58,321 nucleotides of DNA from NCBI RefSeq assembly GCF_015278125.1, contig NZ_JADILO010000029.1, forward strand, positions 1 to 58,321, in the 5' to 3' direction. Shown in pieces: positions 32,630 to 41,597 of this stretch. The DNA is from Vibrio fluminensis. GTDB taxonomy: Bacteria > Pseudomonadota > Gammaproteobacteria > Enterobacterales > Vibrionaceae. The notes below the pieces were generated by a model. It was not told where the DNA came from, did no database searches, and saw only the letters and a program-made list of their open reading frames with translations. How positions within the stretch are numbered: position 1 is the first letter of the stretch; every line of letters starts with the position of its first letter. The position numbers and the translations under genes are program-made.

Positions 32630-33304
32630 GTGATTAAGTTTCAGCAAGTAAGTAAAGCTTACCGAGGTGGTCGACAGGCTCTGCAGAAAGTCGATTTTCA
32701 TCTGCGTCGAGGTGAAATGGCATTTTTAGGCGGTCATTCTGGGGCTGGTAAAAGTACCTTGCTCAAGTTGATATGTGCGATAGAGCGCCCTACCGATGGC
32801 AAGATTAGCTTTAACGGGCACGATATCACTCGTATTCCTAACAAAGACATCCCTTTGTTGCGTCGCAATATCGGGATTGTCTTTCAAGATCATCGCTTGC
32901 TGATGGATCGTTCGGTATACGACAACGTTGCTTTGCCAATGCGTATTGAGTCTATCTCCGAACATGAGATCAAACGTCGAGTTTCTGCGGCGTTAGATAA
33001 AACAGGGTTATTGGATAAAGCGCGTTGTTTGCCAAGTCAACTTTCAGGTGGTGAACAACAGCGAGTGGGGATTGCTCGTGCCGTAGTCAATCGTCCGACC
33101 TTGCTGTTAGCTGATGAGCCAACTGGTAACCTGGATCAAGAGCTATCTGCTCGAGTGTTGCGATTGTTGGAAGAGTTTAATCGTGCTGGGGTAACCATAC
33201 TGCTTGCCACCCATGACGTTAACCTCGTTAACTCGCGACCTCAGTATCGTCACTTGGAATTAAACCAAGGTTTTTTGAGTGAGGTCGAAGATTATGGCCG
33301 TTAA
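32630..33304 (+). CDS. ftsE: Cell-division ABC ATPase FtsE
   Basis: A 224-residue ATPase of the FtsEX complex that activates amidases through EnvC at the septum. Walker A is GHSGAGKST (about 36-44), the ABC signature is LSGGEQQR, and Walker B is LLLADEPT, followed by the H-loop in ATHDV. It starts at GTG, 27 bases after ftsY, and overlaps the ftsX start. Confidence 0.96.
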   Translation: MIKFQQVSKAYRGGRQALQKVDFHLRRGEMAFLGGHSGAGKSTLLKLICAIERPTDGKISFNGHDITRIPNKDIPLLRRNIGIVFQDHRLLMDRSVYDNVALPMRIESISEHEIKRRVSAALDKTGLLDKARCLPSQLSGGEQQRVGIARAVVNRPTLLLADEPTGNLDQELSARVLRLLEEFNRAGVTILLATHDVNLVNSRPQYRHLELNQGFLSEVEDYGR

Positions 33305-34256
33305 TAAGCGCAACAACAAGGCGGCGAAAAAAAGCGAACGCGCTCAGCGTGATGGCTATTTTGCTATCCACTTTAAGCAGGCGAAAGCCTCATTTATGAG
33401 TTTATGGTCGCGTCCTCTAGGTAACATTCTTACCTTGGCCGTGATTTCAATGGCGCTAACTCTACCCGCAACCTTGTATTTACTAGGCAAAAACGTAGCC
33501 GTGGCGACAACCAATGTTGCCGGCCCCTCTCAAGTGAGTGGTTATATTAAAGAACAGACACCAGAACCACGTATCATGGTGTTGAAAGATGAGCTGGAAA
33601 GTTTATCTGAAGTTGCCAAAGTTGAATATATTTCCCCTCAACAAGGTTTAGCTGACTTAAGCCAATATTCCGGCTTTGATCAGGCTATCTCATTGCTTGA
33701 AGATTATTCGCTGCCGGGTGTGTTGGTGATAACACCGGCAAGCGACGACAAACAAGCCGTAAAAGCTTTGGCAAAACGCATTCAAGCGGAAGACGAAATC
33801 ACAGATGTTCGTCTTGATGAAGACTGGTTTAGCCGCCTTGATGCTATTAAGAATCTAGTGACAGGCATTGTAGTGACCTTGTCTGTTTTAATGTTGGGCT
33901 CTGTGTTTCTCATTGTGGGGAATACACTGCGATTTAATGTCCAGGCCAATAAGCACGAAATTCAAACCATGAAGTTGATTGGAGCAACAGATAGCTTCAT
34001 TTTGCGACCGTATTTATATTCTGGAATGTGGTTTGGCTTAATTGGGGCGCTAACTGCGTGGATTCTTACAGCGTTAATCACAGTTCTGCTTAATAGCAGT
34101 GTTGAACAGTTGGCGCTTCTGTATGATAGCCGCTTCCGATTAATCGGGCTAAGTTGGGATGAAACCTTACTGCTATTGATGTTAGGCACTTTCCTAGGGT
34201 GTTTAGCGGCGAAAGTGTCTGCCCAGCGCCATCTCAATGAGATAGAGCCTGTATGA
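33294..34256 (+). CDS. ftsX: Cell-division membrane protein FtsX
   Basis: A 320-residue inner-membrane partner of FtsE. A cytosolic basic N-terminus leads to a first transmembrane helix (about residues 40-65), a large periplasmic domain (about 70-185) that binds EnvC, and three more helices. The C-terminal half contains LRFNVQANKHEIQTMKLIGAT, the FtsX/MacB-type cytosolic loop. I chose the ATG at 33294, which overlaps the ftsE end by 11 bases with GAGG upstream; a GTG at 33279 is an alternative. Confidence 0.94.
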   Translation: MAVNKRNNKAAKKSERAQRDGYFAIHFKQAKASFMSLWSRPLGNILTLAVISMALTLPATLYLLGKNVAVATTNVAGPSQVSGYIKEQTPEPRIMVLKDELESLSEVAKVEYISPQQGLADLSQYSGFDQAISLLEDYSLPGVLVITPASDDKQAVKALAKRIQAEDEITDVRLDEDWFSRLDAIKNLVTGIVVTLSVLMLGSVFLIVGNTLRFNVQANKHEIQTMKLIGATDSFILRPYLYSGMWFGLIGALTAWILTALITVLLNSSVEQLALLYDSRFRLIGLSWDETLLLLMLGTFLGCLAAKVSAQRHLNEIEPV

Positions 34257-34289
34257 TCAAGTGATCAAAAAATTATCACTATTTATCTT

Positions 34290-34323
34290 GAAAAAAGTAT
34301 ACGCTACCGTATACTTTTTCTTT
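34290..34323 (+). terminator. ftsYEX terminator
   Basis: Stem AAAAAGTATAC / GTATACTTTTT (34292-34302 and 34309-34319) with a GCTACC loop and a T/C tail. It separates ftsX from rpoH, so rpoH needs its own promoter in the next 125 bases. Confidence 0.85.
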
Positions 34324-34449
34324 CTTTGTACTATTAGTTAAAACTTTTGTTTCAACTATTTTAGTTTTGACTGCTTGAATCCTGTTCATTTTGGGTTCAG
34401 TATTGATGGGCTAAAACATACTCCAGATCATAGTTTGATGAGGACTTGA

Positions 34450-35307
34450 ATGACTAACCAAGCGTATTCGATAGCTGTAGTTTCACAAGATAGCTTAGAT
34501 AGCTACATTCGTTCAGTGAATGGCTACCCAATGCTAACAGCTGATGAAGAGCGTGAACTAGCTGAGCGTTTACATTACGACGGTGAGATCGATGCCGCTA
34601 AAGGCTTGATCCTTTCGCATCTGCGTTTCGTTGTCCATGTGGCACGTGGCTACTCTGGTTACGGTTTGCCTATGGCTGACCTAATTCAGGAAGGCAACAT
34701 TGGCTTAATGAAAGCAGTAAAACGCTTTAACCCAGAAGTGGGTGTTCGCTTGGTGTCATTTGCGGTGCACTGGATTAAAGCAGAGATCCATGAATATGTA
34801 CTGCGCAACTGGCGTATCGTTAAAGTTGCGACGACTAAAGCGCAACGTAAGCTGTTCTTCAACCTACGTAAGTCGAAGAAACGCCTTGGTTGGTTTAACA
34901 ATGGTGAAGTTGAAACGGTCGCGCGTGAGTTAGGTGTTGAGCCAGCAGAAGTTCGAGAGATGGAATCACGTCTCGCGGCACAAGATGCGACTTTTGAATT
35001 GACTGTTGACGATGATGATAACGGCAGTATCAGTGCTGCACCTGTCCTGTATTTAGAAGATAAGTCTTCTGATGTAGCAGAAAATGTCGAGGCAGCCAAT
35101 TGGGAAGCGCATACAAATAATCGCTTAAGCTTGGCGCTTGCGAGTCTGGATGAGCGTAGTCAGCATATTGTTCGCTCACGTTGGTTGGTCGATGATAAAG
35201 CAACGTTACAAGATTTGGCGGATAAGTATGGCGTTTCTGCTGAGCGCATTCGTCAGTTAGAGAAGAATGCGATGAAAAAGCTTAAGCTAGCAGTGGGCGA
35301 GATGTAA
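34450..35307 (+). CDS. rpoH: RNA polymerase sigma-32 factor
   Basis: A 285-residue heat-shock sigma factor. Region 1.2/2 carries YPMLTADEERELAERL, LRFVVHVARGYSGYGLPMADLIQEGNIGLMKAVKRFNPEVGVRLVSFAVHWIKAEI. The RpoH box region is around RKLFFNLRKSKKRLGW. Region 4 has LDERSQHIVRSRWL and YGVSAERIRQLEKNAMKKLK. GAGGA is well placed before the ATG. In E. coli the 5' mRNA is a thermosensor and the gene has several promoters; I did not attempt to prove either here. Confidence 0.97.
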   Translation: MTNQAYSIAVVSQDSLDSYIRSVNGYPMLTADEERELAERLHYDGEIDAAKGLILSHLRFVVHVARGYSGYGLPMADLIQEGNIGLMKAVKRFNPEVGVRLVSFAVHWIKAEIHEYVLRNWRIVKVATTKAQRKLFFNLRKSKKRLGWFNNGEVETVARELGVEPAEVREMESRLAAQDATFELTVDDDDNGSISAAPVLYLEDKSSDVAENVEAANWEAHTNNRLSLALASLDERSQHIVRSRWLVDDKATLQDLADKYGVSAERIRQLEKNAMKKLKLAVGEM

Positions 35308-35328
35308 CCCAAGATTCAATTAGAATTG

Positions 35329-35364
35329 CGAAAAACCGAGATCAAATGATCTCGGTTTTTTTAT
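35329..35364 (+). terminator. rpoH terminator
   Basis: Stem AAAAACCGAGATCA / TGATCTCGGTTTTT (35331-35344 and 35347-35360) with T-tail. It is among the strongest terminators in the window. Confidence 0.93.
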
Positions 35365-35403
35365 GCCTGATCGCTAGAGGTGATCTGTTTTGGTTCAACA
35401 GCC

Positions 35404-35673
35404 TGTGGGTAACTCTGTGAGAAGTTTCTTGGTTAGATGTCAGAAAGCAGGGTAAATAAAGGCTTTGAAGAAGGAATTAGATTGGGGATATAGTTCTAAT
35501 TACTCACAAAAAAATAAGGATCATCACAACATCTAGTGGATCGAAAGTTGTTTAGACACTTTATCAACGCAATCCACAGAGTTATCCACAAATGGCTAAG
35601 AAGTGATCGCAAGTGGATAACCTTATAGCCATCGTGTACTTGTTGAGCACTGGATAGGTTACAATGGGGATAA
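35404..35673. promoter_or_regulatory. DnaA-box cluster upstream of glpE
   Basis: The 335-base gap between rpoH and glpE holds one perfect DnaA box TTATCCACA (35582-35590, + strand). Three boxes have one mismatch, all on the - strand: TTACCCACA (35404-35412), TTATCCACT (35612-35620) and TTATCCCCA (35665-35673). Two weaker 7/9 matches lie at 35561-35569 and 35570-35578. Spacing within the right-hand group is short. This could regulate glpE or titrate DnaA; no AT-rich unwinding region typical of an origin is obvious. Confidence 0.6.
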
Positions 35674-35699
35674 CAAAAAAAGACCAACAGAGAAAGTAA

Positions 35700-36020
35700 A
35701 TGGACCAGTTTCAACATATTGATGTACAAAAAGCTCACGAACTTATGCAACGCGACCAAGCGCACATGCTTGATATCCGTGACCCGCAGTCATTTGCAGT
35801 GGCTCATGCCTCTCAGGCATTTCATTTAACGAACGACTCGATTAACCAATTTATGCAAGATGCAGATTTTGAAGAGCCAATTTTAGTGATGTGTTATCAC
35901 GGTATTAGTAGCCAAGGTGCGGCACAGTATTTGGTTAACCAAGGCTTTGAGCAGGTGTATAGTGTTGATGGTGGTTTTGAAGCTTGGCATCGCGCCAACT
36001 TACCCGTAGAAACTGACTAG
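35700..36020 (+). CDS. glpE: Thiosulfate sulfurtransferase GlpE
   Basis: A 106-residue single-domain rhodanese. The active-site loop is CYHGISS with the catalytic cysteine at about residue 65; LDIRDPQSFAVAH and GGFEAWHRANLP complete the fold. It transfers sulfane sulfur from thiosulfate to acceptors such as cyanide or thioredoxin. It precedes glpG by 8 bases, the conserved glpE-glpG pair, here without glpR. Confidence 0.96.
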   Translation: MDQFQHIDVQKAHELMQRDQAHMLDIRDPQSFAVAHASQAFHLTNDSINQFMQDADFEEPILVMCYHGISSQGAAQYLVNQGFEQVYSVDGGFEAWHRANLPVETD

Positions 36021-36028
36021 GTAGCATT

Positions 36029-36850
36029 ATGATCAAATTGATTACTCTTACCCACCCAAGAATGGCTCAGGCATTCATTGACTATATGGCGTCACGTCAT
36101 GTCGATATTAAGATGATGCCGGAGGGAGGAGGTCAGTTTGCTCTATGGCTGGTGGATGCTCAGCATCAGGTTGAAGCCGAAGCCGAGCTTAAGATGTTTC
36201 TTGATAATCCTAATCAACCTAAATACCAAGCGGCATCTTGGGATATGGCTGAATCACGTCAGAACAACTTTCGTTACAACTCGCCAAGTATGCTTGCAAT
36301 GGTGAAAGCCAAGGCTGGCCCATTTAGCTTATTAATCATGGCAACCTGTATCCTGATCTTTGTCTTGCAGCAGTTTGGCGCAGGTCGACCGGTTTTTGAT
36401 GCATTGCATTTTCCAGCCTTTGCTGGACAAGAGTGGCAAATCTGGCGTTGGTTTAGTCATGCCTTTTTGCATTTTTCGGTCATGCATATCGCTTTTAACT
36501 TGCTATGGTGGTGGCAACTTGGTGGTGATATTGAGCAACGCTTGGGCAGTGGCAAACTCATTAAAGTATTTCTACTCTCTGCTGCGCTTTCTGGCTTTGC
36601 TCAATATTGGGTTGAGGGGGCTAATTTTGGTGGCCTATCGGGTGTCGTTTATGCACTGGTTGGGTATATATGGATGTTTGGCTATCGTGCACCAAGCCAA
36701 GGCCTGATCATGCCAAAAACCATTCTTGGTTTTATGCTTGTCTTTTTGGTGCTTGGTTTTGTGCAGCCATTTATGGCGATTGCCAATACCGCGCATTTGA
36801 TCGGATTAGTTTCCGGTATCGCTATTGGTTTATGGGATACCCGAAAATAG
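36029..36850 (+). CDS. glpG: Rhomboid intramembrane protease GlpG
   Basis: A 273-residue rhomboid protease. The N-terminal cytosolic domain (about 1-85) precedes six transmembrane helices. The catalytic serine is in GLSGVVYALVGY and the catalytic histidine in NTAHLIGLVSGIAIG. HAFLHFSVMHIAFNLLWWW, with the conserved His/Asn of the oxyanion site, is intact. It cleaves membrane-protein substrates within the bilayer. Confidence 0.96.
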   Translation: MIKLITLTHPRMAQAFIDYMASRHVDIKMMPEGGGQFALWLVDAQHQVEAEAELKMFLDNPNQPKYQAASWDMAESRQNNFRYNSPSMLAMVKAKAGPFSLLIMATCILIFVLQQFGAGRPVFDALHFPAFAGQEWQIWRWFSHAFLHFSVMHIAFNLLWWWQLGGDIEQRLGSGKLIKVFLLSAALSGFAQYWVEGANFGGLSGVVYALVGYIWMFGYRAPSQGLIMPKTILGFMLVFLVLGFVQPFMAIANTAHLIGLVSGIAIGLWDTRK

Positions 36851-36879
36851 AAAAAGCGGCCAAGGCCGCTTTTTTTGTA
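36849..36879. terminator. Bidirectional terminator, glpG / FliL-like gene
   Basis: Stem AAAAAGCGGCC / GGCCGCTTTTT (36851-36861 and 36864-36874) with an AA loop, A-run left and T-run right. Confidence 0.93.
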
Positions 36880-36897
36880 TTGGATGCTGACTTGCTG

Positions 36898-37308
36898 TTA
36901 TTGATACAGGTACTTAGTGAACAGAAGATCCGCGATAACGGTTTTTCCTGTTTCAGGTAATAGAATCTCATTGAGTTCCTTTACTAAGCTCTTACGCATA
37001 TCTTCACGACCGGCTAGCGACTTAACCGTTGCTTCGGTTTGTTTACCTAGCATCTCGATTACCGCATCACGAATTAACGGTTGATGTCTTTCAATGATTG
37101 GCAAATCGCTTTGGCTAGCAACCATGATATCAATTCGAACTTGAATATAGCCAAGTTGCTTGCCTTGAGTGTAGAAGTTTGTCGTTAAGTCAGGCTCCAA
37201 CGTAAAGTAAGCGAGTTGAGTTGCGCTTGTATCTTTATTTGCCATGCTAGGTGTTGCGAAAATCAATGCAACAACCGCAAATATTTGGACTAGGTAACGT
37301 TTAAACAT
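36898..37308 (-). CDS. FliL-like periplasmic protein
   Basis: A 136-residue protein with an N-terminal signal sequence or anchor (about 1-23, ending SMA). A FliL-type domain follows: YFTLEPDLTTNFYTQGKQLGYIQVRIDIMV, a helix with PLIRDAVIEMLGKQT, then LVKELNEILLPETGKTVIADLLFTKYLYQ. True FliL stabilises the flagellar stator from a membrane anchor. This paralogue lies far from flagellar genes, between glpG and ubiC, and its signal may be cleaved, so its role may differ. Confidence 0.87.
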   Translation of the reverse strand: MFKRYLVQIFAVVALIFATPSMANKDTSATQLAYFTLEPDLTTNFYTQGKQLGYIQVRIDIMVASQSDLPIIERHQPLIRDAVIEMLGKQTEATVKSLAGREDMRKSLVKELNEILLPETGKTVIADLLFTKYLYQ

Positions 37309-37469
37309 ATTTCTAACTTTTCTTTCTTCTGATCAAGATACTCGAATCGCCGTAGTCTTGTTACAATAGAGCATCTATTTGTAAGGAATCATGGTGAATT
37401 GCCGACTGAGCACTTCGCCCATAAATTGTAGCTTTATTGTACGCGATAGAGCGACTGATTGAATACTGT

Positions 37470-38009
37470 ATGAATCAAATGATTGCGCTTTATTTGTCTT
37501 CACTGCGCCAAGTAGAATGGCAACAGCCTGAAAAGTTTAACTTTCCTTCTGAGATAGCGAAGGAATGGTTGCAAGAACAGGGCTCGTTGTCACGCTTACT
37601 CGAAACTTATTGCCAACAATTGAATGTAGATCTATTCCATAACGATATTGTTGCACCGACTCAACTTGATCAACAGGAATTGAGTCTATTAGCCGCTGAG
37701 CAATGCTTGCTGCGTAAAGTGGTCCTTAAAGGCGATGGTGAGCCTTGGGTTTTAGGTCGAACCTTGATCCCTGAATCCTCATTAATTGATCAACCACATG
37801 ATTTGACTCAGCAAGGTGAAATTCCGCTGGGTTTGACGGTGTTTAGTTCTAACAGCGTAAAACGTGATGCCTTACAGGTGGCTTGGGTCGATACACCAAG
37901 CGGTTTATGTTTAGCGAGACGTTCTCGTCTATGGATGAACGATAAACCGATGCTGGTGGCGGAGTTGTTTTTACCGAGTGCACCGATTTATTCTAAGGAG
38001 AGAGCATAA
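37470..38009 (+). CDS. ubiC: Chorismate pyruvate-lyase
   Basis: A 179-residue enzyme that splits chorismate into 4-hydroxybenzoate and pyruvate, the first committed step of ubiquinone synthesis. GEPWVLGRTLIPESSL, with the catalytic Arg region, and RRSRLWMNDKPMLVAELFLPSAPIY at the C-terminus are the UbiC signatures. The start is uncertain: ATG at 37470 is chosen, with 37479 and an upstream in-frame 37437 as alternatives, none with a strong ribosome site. It abuts ubiA. Confidence 0.92.
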   Translation: MNQMIALYLSSLRQVEWQQPEKFNFPSEIAKEWLQEQGSLSRLLETYCQQLNVDLFHNDIVAPTQLDQQELSLLAAEQCLLRKVVLKGDGEPWVLGRTLIPESSLIDQPHDLTQQGEIPLGLTVFSSNSVKRDALQVAWVDTPSGLCLARRSRLWMNDKPMLVAELFLPSAPIYSKERA

Positions 38010-38864
38010 ATGACTGCCACAAAAGCGCGCGCTTATTGGCAACTAATGCGCATGGATAAGCCGATAGGTACGCTGTTATTACTTTGGCCGACTATGTGGG
38101 CATTGATCATTGCCGCTCAGGGAGTCCCGAGTTTAGAAGTGCTGCTGGTATTTACTCTTGGTGTGGTTCTGATGCGAGCAGCAGGCTGTGTCATTAACGA
38201 TTTTGCTGACCGTAAAGTTGATGGGCATGTAAAGCGGACCCAGCATCGTCCGTTACCCTCAGGTCTAGTTAGTAGTCGTGAAGCGGTGACATTGTTTATT
38301 GTGTTAGCGGTAATGTCGTTTGTTTTAGTGCTGACAATGAATCCGTTGACCATCAAGCTGTCGTTTGTCGGCATCTTTCTCGCGTTTATCTATCCATTCA
38401 TGAAACGCTATACACATTTGCCTCAATTGTTTTTGGGTTTAGCTTTCAGTTGGGCGATCCCAATGGCTTGGGCTGCGCAAGCGAATGAGTTGCCGCCGAT
38501 GGTGTGGTTTTTGTTTGTCATGAATGCACTATGGACGATTGCCTACGATACACAGTATGCGATGGTTGATCGTGATGATGATTTGAAAATCGGCATTAAA
38601 TCGACCGCTATTTTATTTGGCCGCTTCGACAAAATGGTGATTGGTATATTACAACTGATTACCTTGATGATGCTGATTGCTTTGGGGATGTGGTATTCGC
38701 TAGGCACCAGCTTTTATTGGAGTGCTCTGGTGGTCGGTGCGCTGTTTGTTTTTCAGCAGCACCTAATTCGTCATCGTCAGCGAGAGTTATGTTTCCAAGC
38801 ATTTCTCAACAACAACTATGTTGGGATGGCAGTAACACTTGGGCTGTTGGTGGCATTTTGGTAA
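38010..38864 (+). CDS. ubiA: 4-hydroxybenzoate polyprenyltransferase
   Basis: A 284-residue membrane prenyltransferase that attaches the octaprenyl chain to 4-hydroxybenzoate. The two Asp-rich Mg-diphosphate motifs are NDFADRKVDGHVKRTQ and DTQYAMVDRDDD. About eight to nine transmembrane helices are present. It starts immediately after the ubiC stop, forming a ubiCA operon as in E. coli. Confidence 0.97.
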   Translation: MTATKARAYWQLMRMDKPIGTLLLLWPTMWALIIAAQGVPSLEVLLVFTLGVVLMRAAGCVINDFADRKVDGHVKRTQHRPLPSGLVSSREAVTLFIVLAVMSFVLVLTMNPLTIKLSFVGIFLAFIYPFMKRYTHLPQLFLGLAFSWAIPMAWAAQANELPPMVWFLFVMNALWTIAYDTQYAMVDRDDDLKIGIKSTAILFGRFDKMVIGILQLITLMMLIALGMWYSLGTSFYWSALVVGALFVFQQHLIRHRQRELCFQAFLNNNYVGMAVTLGLLVAFW

Positions 38865-38907
38865 ATCGACTAAGTCAAAGTTTATTGTGAGCGACAACGA
38901 GAAATAG

Positions 38908-38936
38908 AGAAGGGCATCGAATGATGCCCTTTTTCG
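38908..38936 (+). terminator. ubiCA terminator
   Basis: Stem AGGGCAT / ATGCCCT (38911-38917 and 38924-38930) followed by TTTT. It lies between the converging ubiA and plsB genes; the leftward side lacks a good T-run. Confidence 0.8.
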
Positions 38937-38947
38937 TTGTTGAGAAC

Positions 38948-41404
38948 TTACTCTTCCGTCAGTTGCTCTAACTCGCAATGCTCTGCTGCTTGGCAGACGC
39001 TTTCACGAATGGTTAGACGAACTTCTGGGTAAAGCATAGTGTAGAGCAGTTCAGCGAATTGACGCGTTTTCTCTAAGTCACAGTTACCATCAACATCAAG
39101 GTAGTTTTGCTCTTTCAACGTGGTAAACAACGCAGCGAAAACGCCTTTATCGAAGAACTCTGGAGCATTGATACCATGTAGGCGACCCAAACGCTGAGCA
39201 ATATCTTGGCTCTTAATCTCGAGATCAGATTTACCGAGTTCTGGCATTGCGACTAATAAGTTCAGCGCGATTGAGTAACGTTGCAAAGTTTCAGAGATAG
39301 TGCGGCCGAGCAGAACCAGTACCTGAGTATTGTTTTGCTTAATTTCCACCAACTCTTGCTCGATGCTGATCAGTCCTTGGTTAGCCAGCTCATTGACATA
39401 CGCCTCTACTGCCTGATCAAGGTTTGCTTCATCAATACTCAAGAATAGTTCTTGCTTTAGAAACGGGTAAACCTGAGCTACATTCGCTTGGATTTGCGTT
39501 AAGGTGAGCTTTTGACGACGCACCAGCATCTGAGAAATTAATGCAGGGATAGCGAACAAGTGAATAATATTGTTGCGGTAGTAAGTCATTAGGATGGATT
39601 GGTTGCGATCAAGCGACACAATCTCACCCATAGTGTCCGTTTCTAGCACAAATTTATCTAGAGATTCAGCGTGTTTTACTAGCGTCTCTGCGTCTTCATT
39701 AGGCATAGTGCAAGTTGAAGAGTAAGGCACGTTTTTCAGTAACGATAAGTAGCAGTCGATTTGCTGTACTAAGCTATCACGTGAAAGTGCGCGCTGGCGT
39801 GATGCAAGTAGAGCGGTCGCACATAACGTTAAAGCGTTTGCTGCAGCCGCATCGTTAATATGCGTCATCATCTTGGTGGCTAGACCATTAACAACTGGCG
39901 TTAACCATTGTGGTTTCGAACCGCCCATAGGATCGATATCTTTGGTCCACTCAGGAGCGTGCTCGTTGAGGTATTGGTTGACCGGGATCGGCTCACCAAA
40001 GTTCACATAGCCTTGACCAAAGTTGCGCAGTTTACGGATAGTACGTAGCACAAGGCCCGCATTCTCTTTTTCTTTGCGGCTACCACGTAATTCTTTGGCG
40101 TAGGTGCCCACTTCCATTACATGCTCATAACCAATATAAACCGGTACGAGCGTCACCGGGCGGTTTAGACCTCGCAGCATTGCTTGGACCGTCATTGCTA
40201 GCATGCCTGTTTTCGCTTGTAGCAAACGACCAGTGCGCGAGCGGCCACCTTCACTGAAGTATTCTACCGAGTAACCTTTAGCAAACAGCTCTGCGAGATA
40301 CTCACGGAAAATCGTCGAGTAAAGCTTGTTGCCTTTAAAGCTGCGGCGAATAAAGAACGCACCACCGCGGCGGAAAATTGGACCAGCAGGGAAGAAGTTT
40401 AGGTTGATACCGGCAGCAATATGCGGTGGAACCATGCCCTCATGGTAGAGCACATAAGAAAGCAACAAGTAGTCCATGTGGCTGCGGTGACATGGTACAT
40501 AGACTATTTCGTGGCCATCTTGTGCTAAACGACGCACAGTGGCGGCATTATTGATGTTGAGTCCTTGGTAGATGCGATTCCATAGCCAACCCAAGATGCG
40601 ATCGCCATTACGTACAAGGGAATAAGAGAAGTCAGCCGCAATTTCATCCATAATGTCATGAGCTTCTTTGCGTGCTTTTTCTAATGAAATACCTTTACTA
40701 TTTGCTTCATCTTCAATTGCTTTTTCAATCGCCTTTGATTTCATTAGACGATTAAACAGTGCTTGGCGACTTGGTAGGTTTGGACCCGAAGCGGCCAATT
40801 TTTGGCGAGAGAAGTGAATACGTGCAACGCGGGCAAGTTTGTGGGCAATGGAGGCATCGGTGCCATGAGAGCTCGCCATATAGCGTAATGAAACCACCGG
40901 GCTGATGCGAACTAAGCAATCACGTCCTGATAGTAGTACGGCTTTCGCTTTTTGTGGTCCGTTGAGCGATTGTAGATAAGTTGCGTGCTTACCTTCTTTA
41001 CCTGGCTTACGTCCCCAAAGAACGGTGACGGGAATGACCTGAACATCCAACTCGCTGTCTTCTTTATGAAGTGCTAGTAGTTCAGAGAAGAGAGCGATAG
41101 ACTCTGCGGGCACATCGCTGTCGTTGCCGATAACGGTTTGGCGCGAAGAGGTAAATACGTAGCGGTTAAAGCTTTTTCCATTAATCTCAAGAGGCGCTAA
41201 CGGATCAGGTAGACCCAGTGACTTCACCTGCTTTTGCAGGCTAAGTAAGTCCACTGCAGAACGGTAAGGTAGTGCGTAAACAATGGGCTTGTTAATATCA
41301 ATGCTATGATCTTCAATCGGATTAGAAGGTATAGCCGTTCCCTTTACCAGCACCGAAAGCGGCAGCTTTAAAAGCGAGCGTGATAGTGAACGTCCAGAAG
41401 ACAT
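38948..41404 (-). CDS. plsB: Glycerol-3-phosphate 1-O-acyltransferase
   Basis: An 818-residue membrane enzyme (E. coli 807) that acylates glycerol-3-phosphate, the first step of phospholipid synthesis. Acyltransferase motif I is CHRSHMDYLLLSY (HX4D, about residues 306-318). Block II is FIRRSFKGNKLY, block III is YFSEGGRSRTGRLL and block IV is VTLVPVYIGYEHV. It diverges from dgkA, the usual plsB/dgkA arrangement. Confidence 0.97.
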   Translation of the reverse strand: MSSGRSLSRSLLKLPLSVLVKGTAIPSNPIEDHSIDINKPIVYALPYRSAVDLLSLQKQVKSLGLPDPLAPLEINGKSFNRYVFTSSRQTVIGNDSDVPAESIALFSELLALHKEDSELDVQVIPVTVLWGRKPGKEGKHATYLQSLNGPQKAKAVLLSGRDCLVRISPVVSLRYMASSHGTDASIAHKLARVARIHFSRQKLAASGPNLPSRQALFNRLMKSKAIEKAIEDEANSKGISLEKARKEAHDIMDEIAADFSYSLVRNGDRILGWLWNRIYQGLNINNAATVRRLAQDGHEIVYVPCHRSHMDYLLLSYVLYHEGMVPPHIAAGINLNFFPAGPIFRRGGAFFIRRSFKGNKLYSTIFREYLAELFAKGYSVEYFSEGGRSRTGRLLQAKTGMLAMTVQAMLRGLNRPVTLVPVYIGYEHVMEVGTYAKELRGSRKEKENAGLVLRTIRKLRNFGQGYVNFGEPIPVNQYLNEHAPEWTKDIDPMGGSKPQWLTPVVNGLATKMMTHINDAAAANALTLCATALLASRQRALSRDSLVQQIDCYLSLLKNVPYSSTCTMPNEDAETLVKHAESLDKFVLETDTMGEIVSLDRNQSILMTYYRNNIIHLFAIPALISQMLVRRQKLTLTQIQANVAQVYPFLKQELFLSIDEANLDQAVEAYVNELANQGLISIEQELVEIKQNNTQVLVLLGRTISETLQRYSIALNLLVAMPELGKSDLEIKSQDIAQRLGRLHGINAPEFFDKGVFAALFTTLKEQNYLDVDGNCDLEKTRQFAELLYTMLYPEVRLTIRESVCQAAEHCELEQLTEE

Positions 41405-41597
41405 AAAGGTTCTTTGCCTCGATTAGATAATAAGCATATTTCCAGTTCTTTGAGTCTAGAACTCGAAATATGCCCAAGCGATTTTTTTAGGCAGCAAGGA
41501 TACCAGAAACTGGTCGAACCTTTTAATTATTATTGAATGGAAAACCAGCAATTCTGGTGATGATTGCGCTTAGTGAATACATTTTTGAGAGATTATT

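Noticed and set aside
35404..35673. Replication origin at the DnaA-box cluster
   Set aside because: No adjacent AT-rich unwinding 13-mers or iterons, and the neighbouring genes are not those of a Vibrio oriC (mnmG, mioC, rpmH side).
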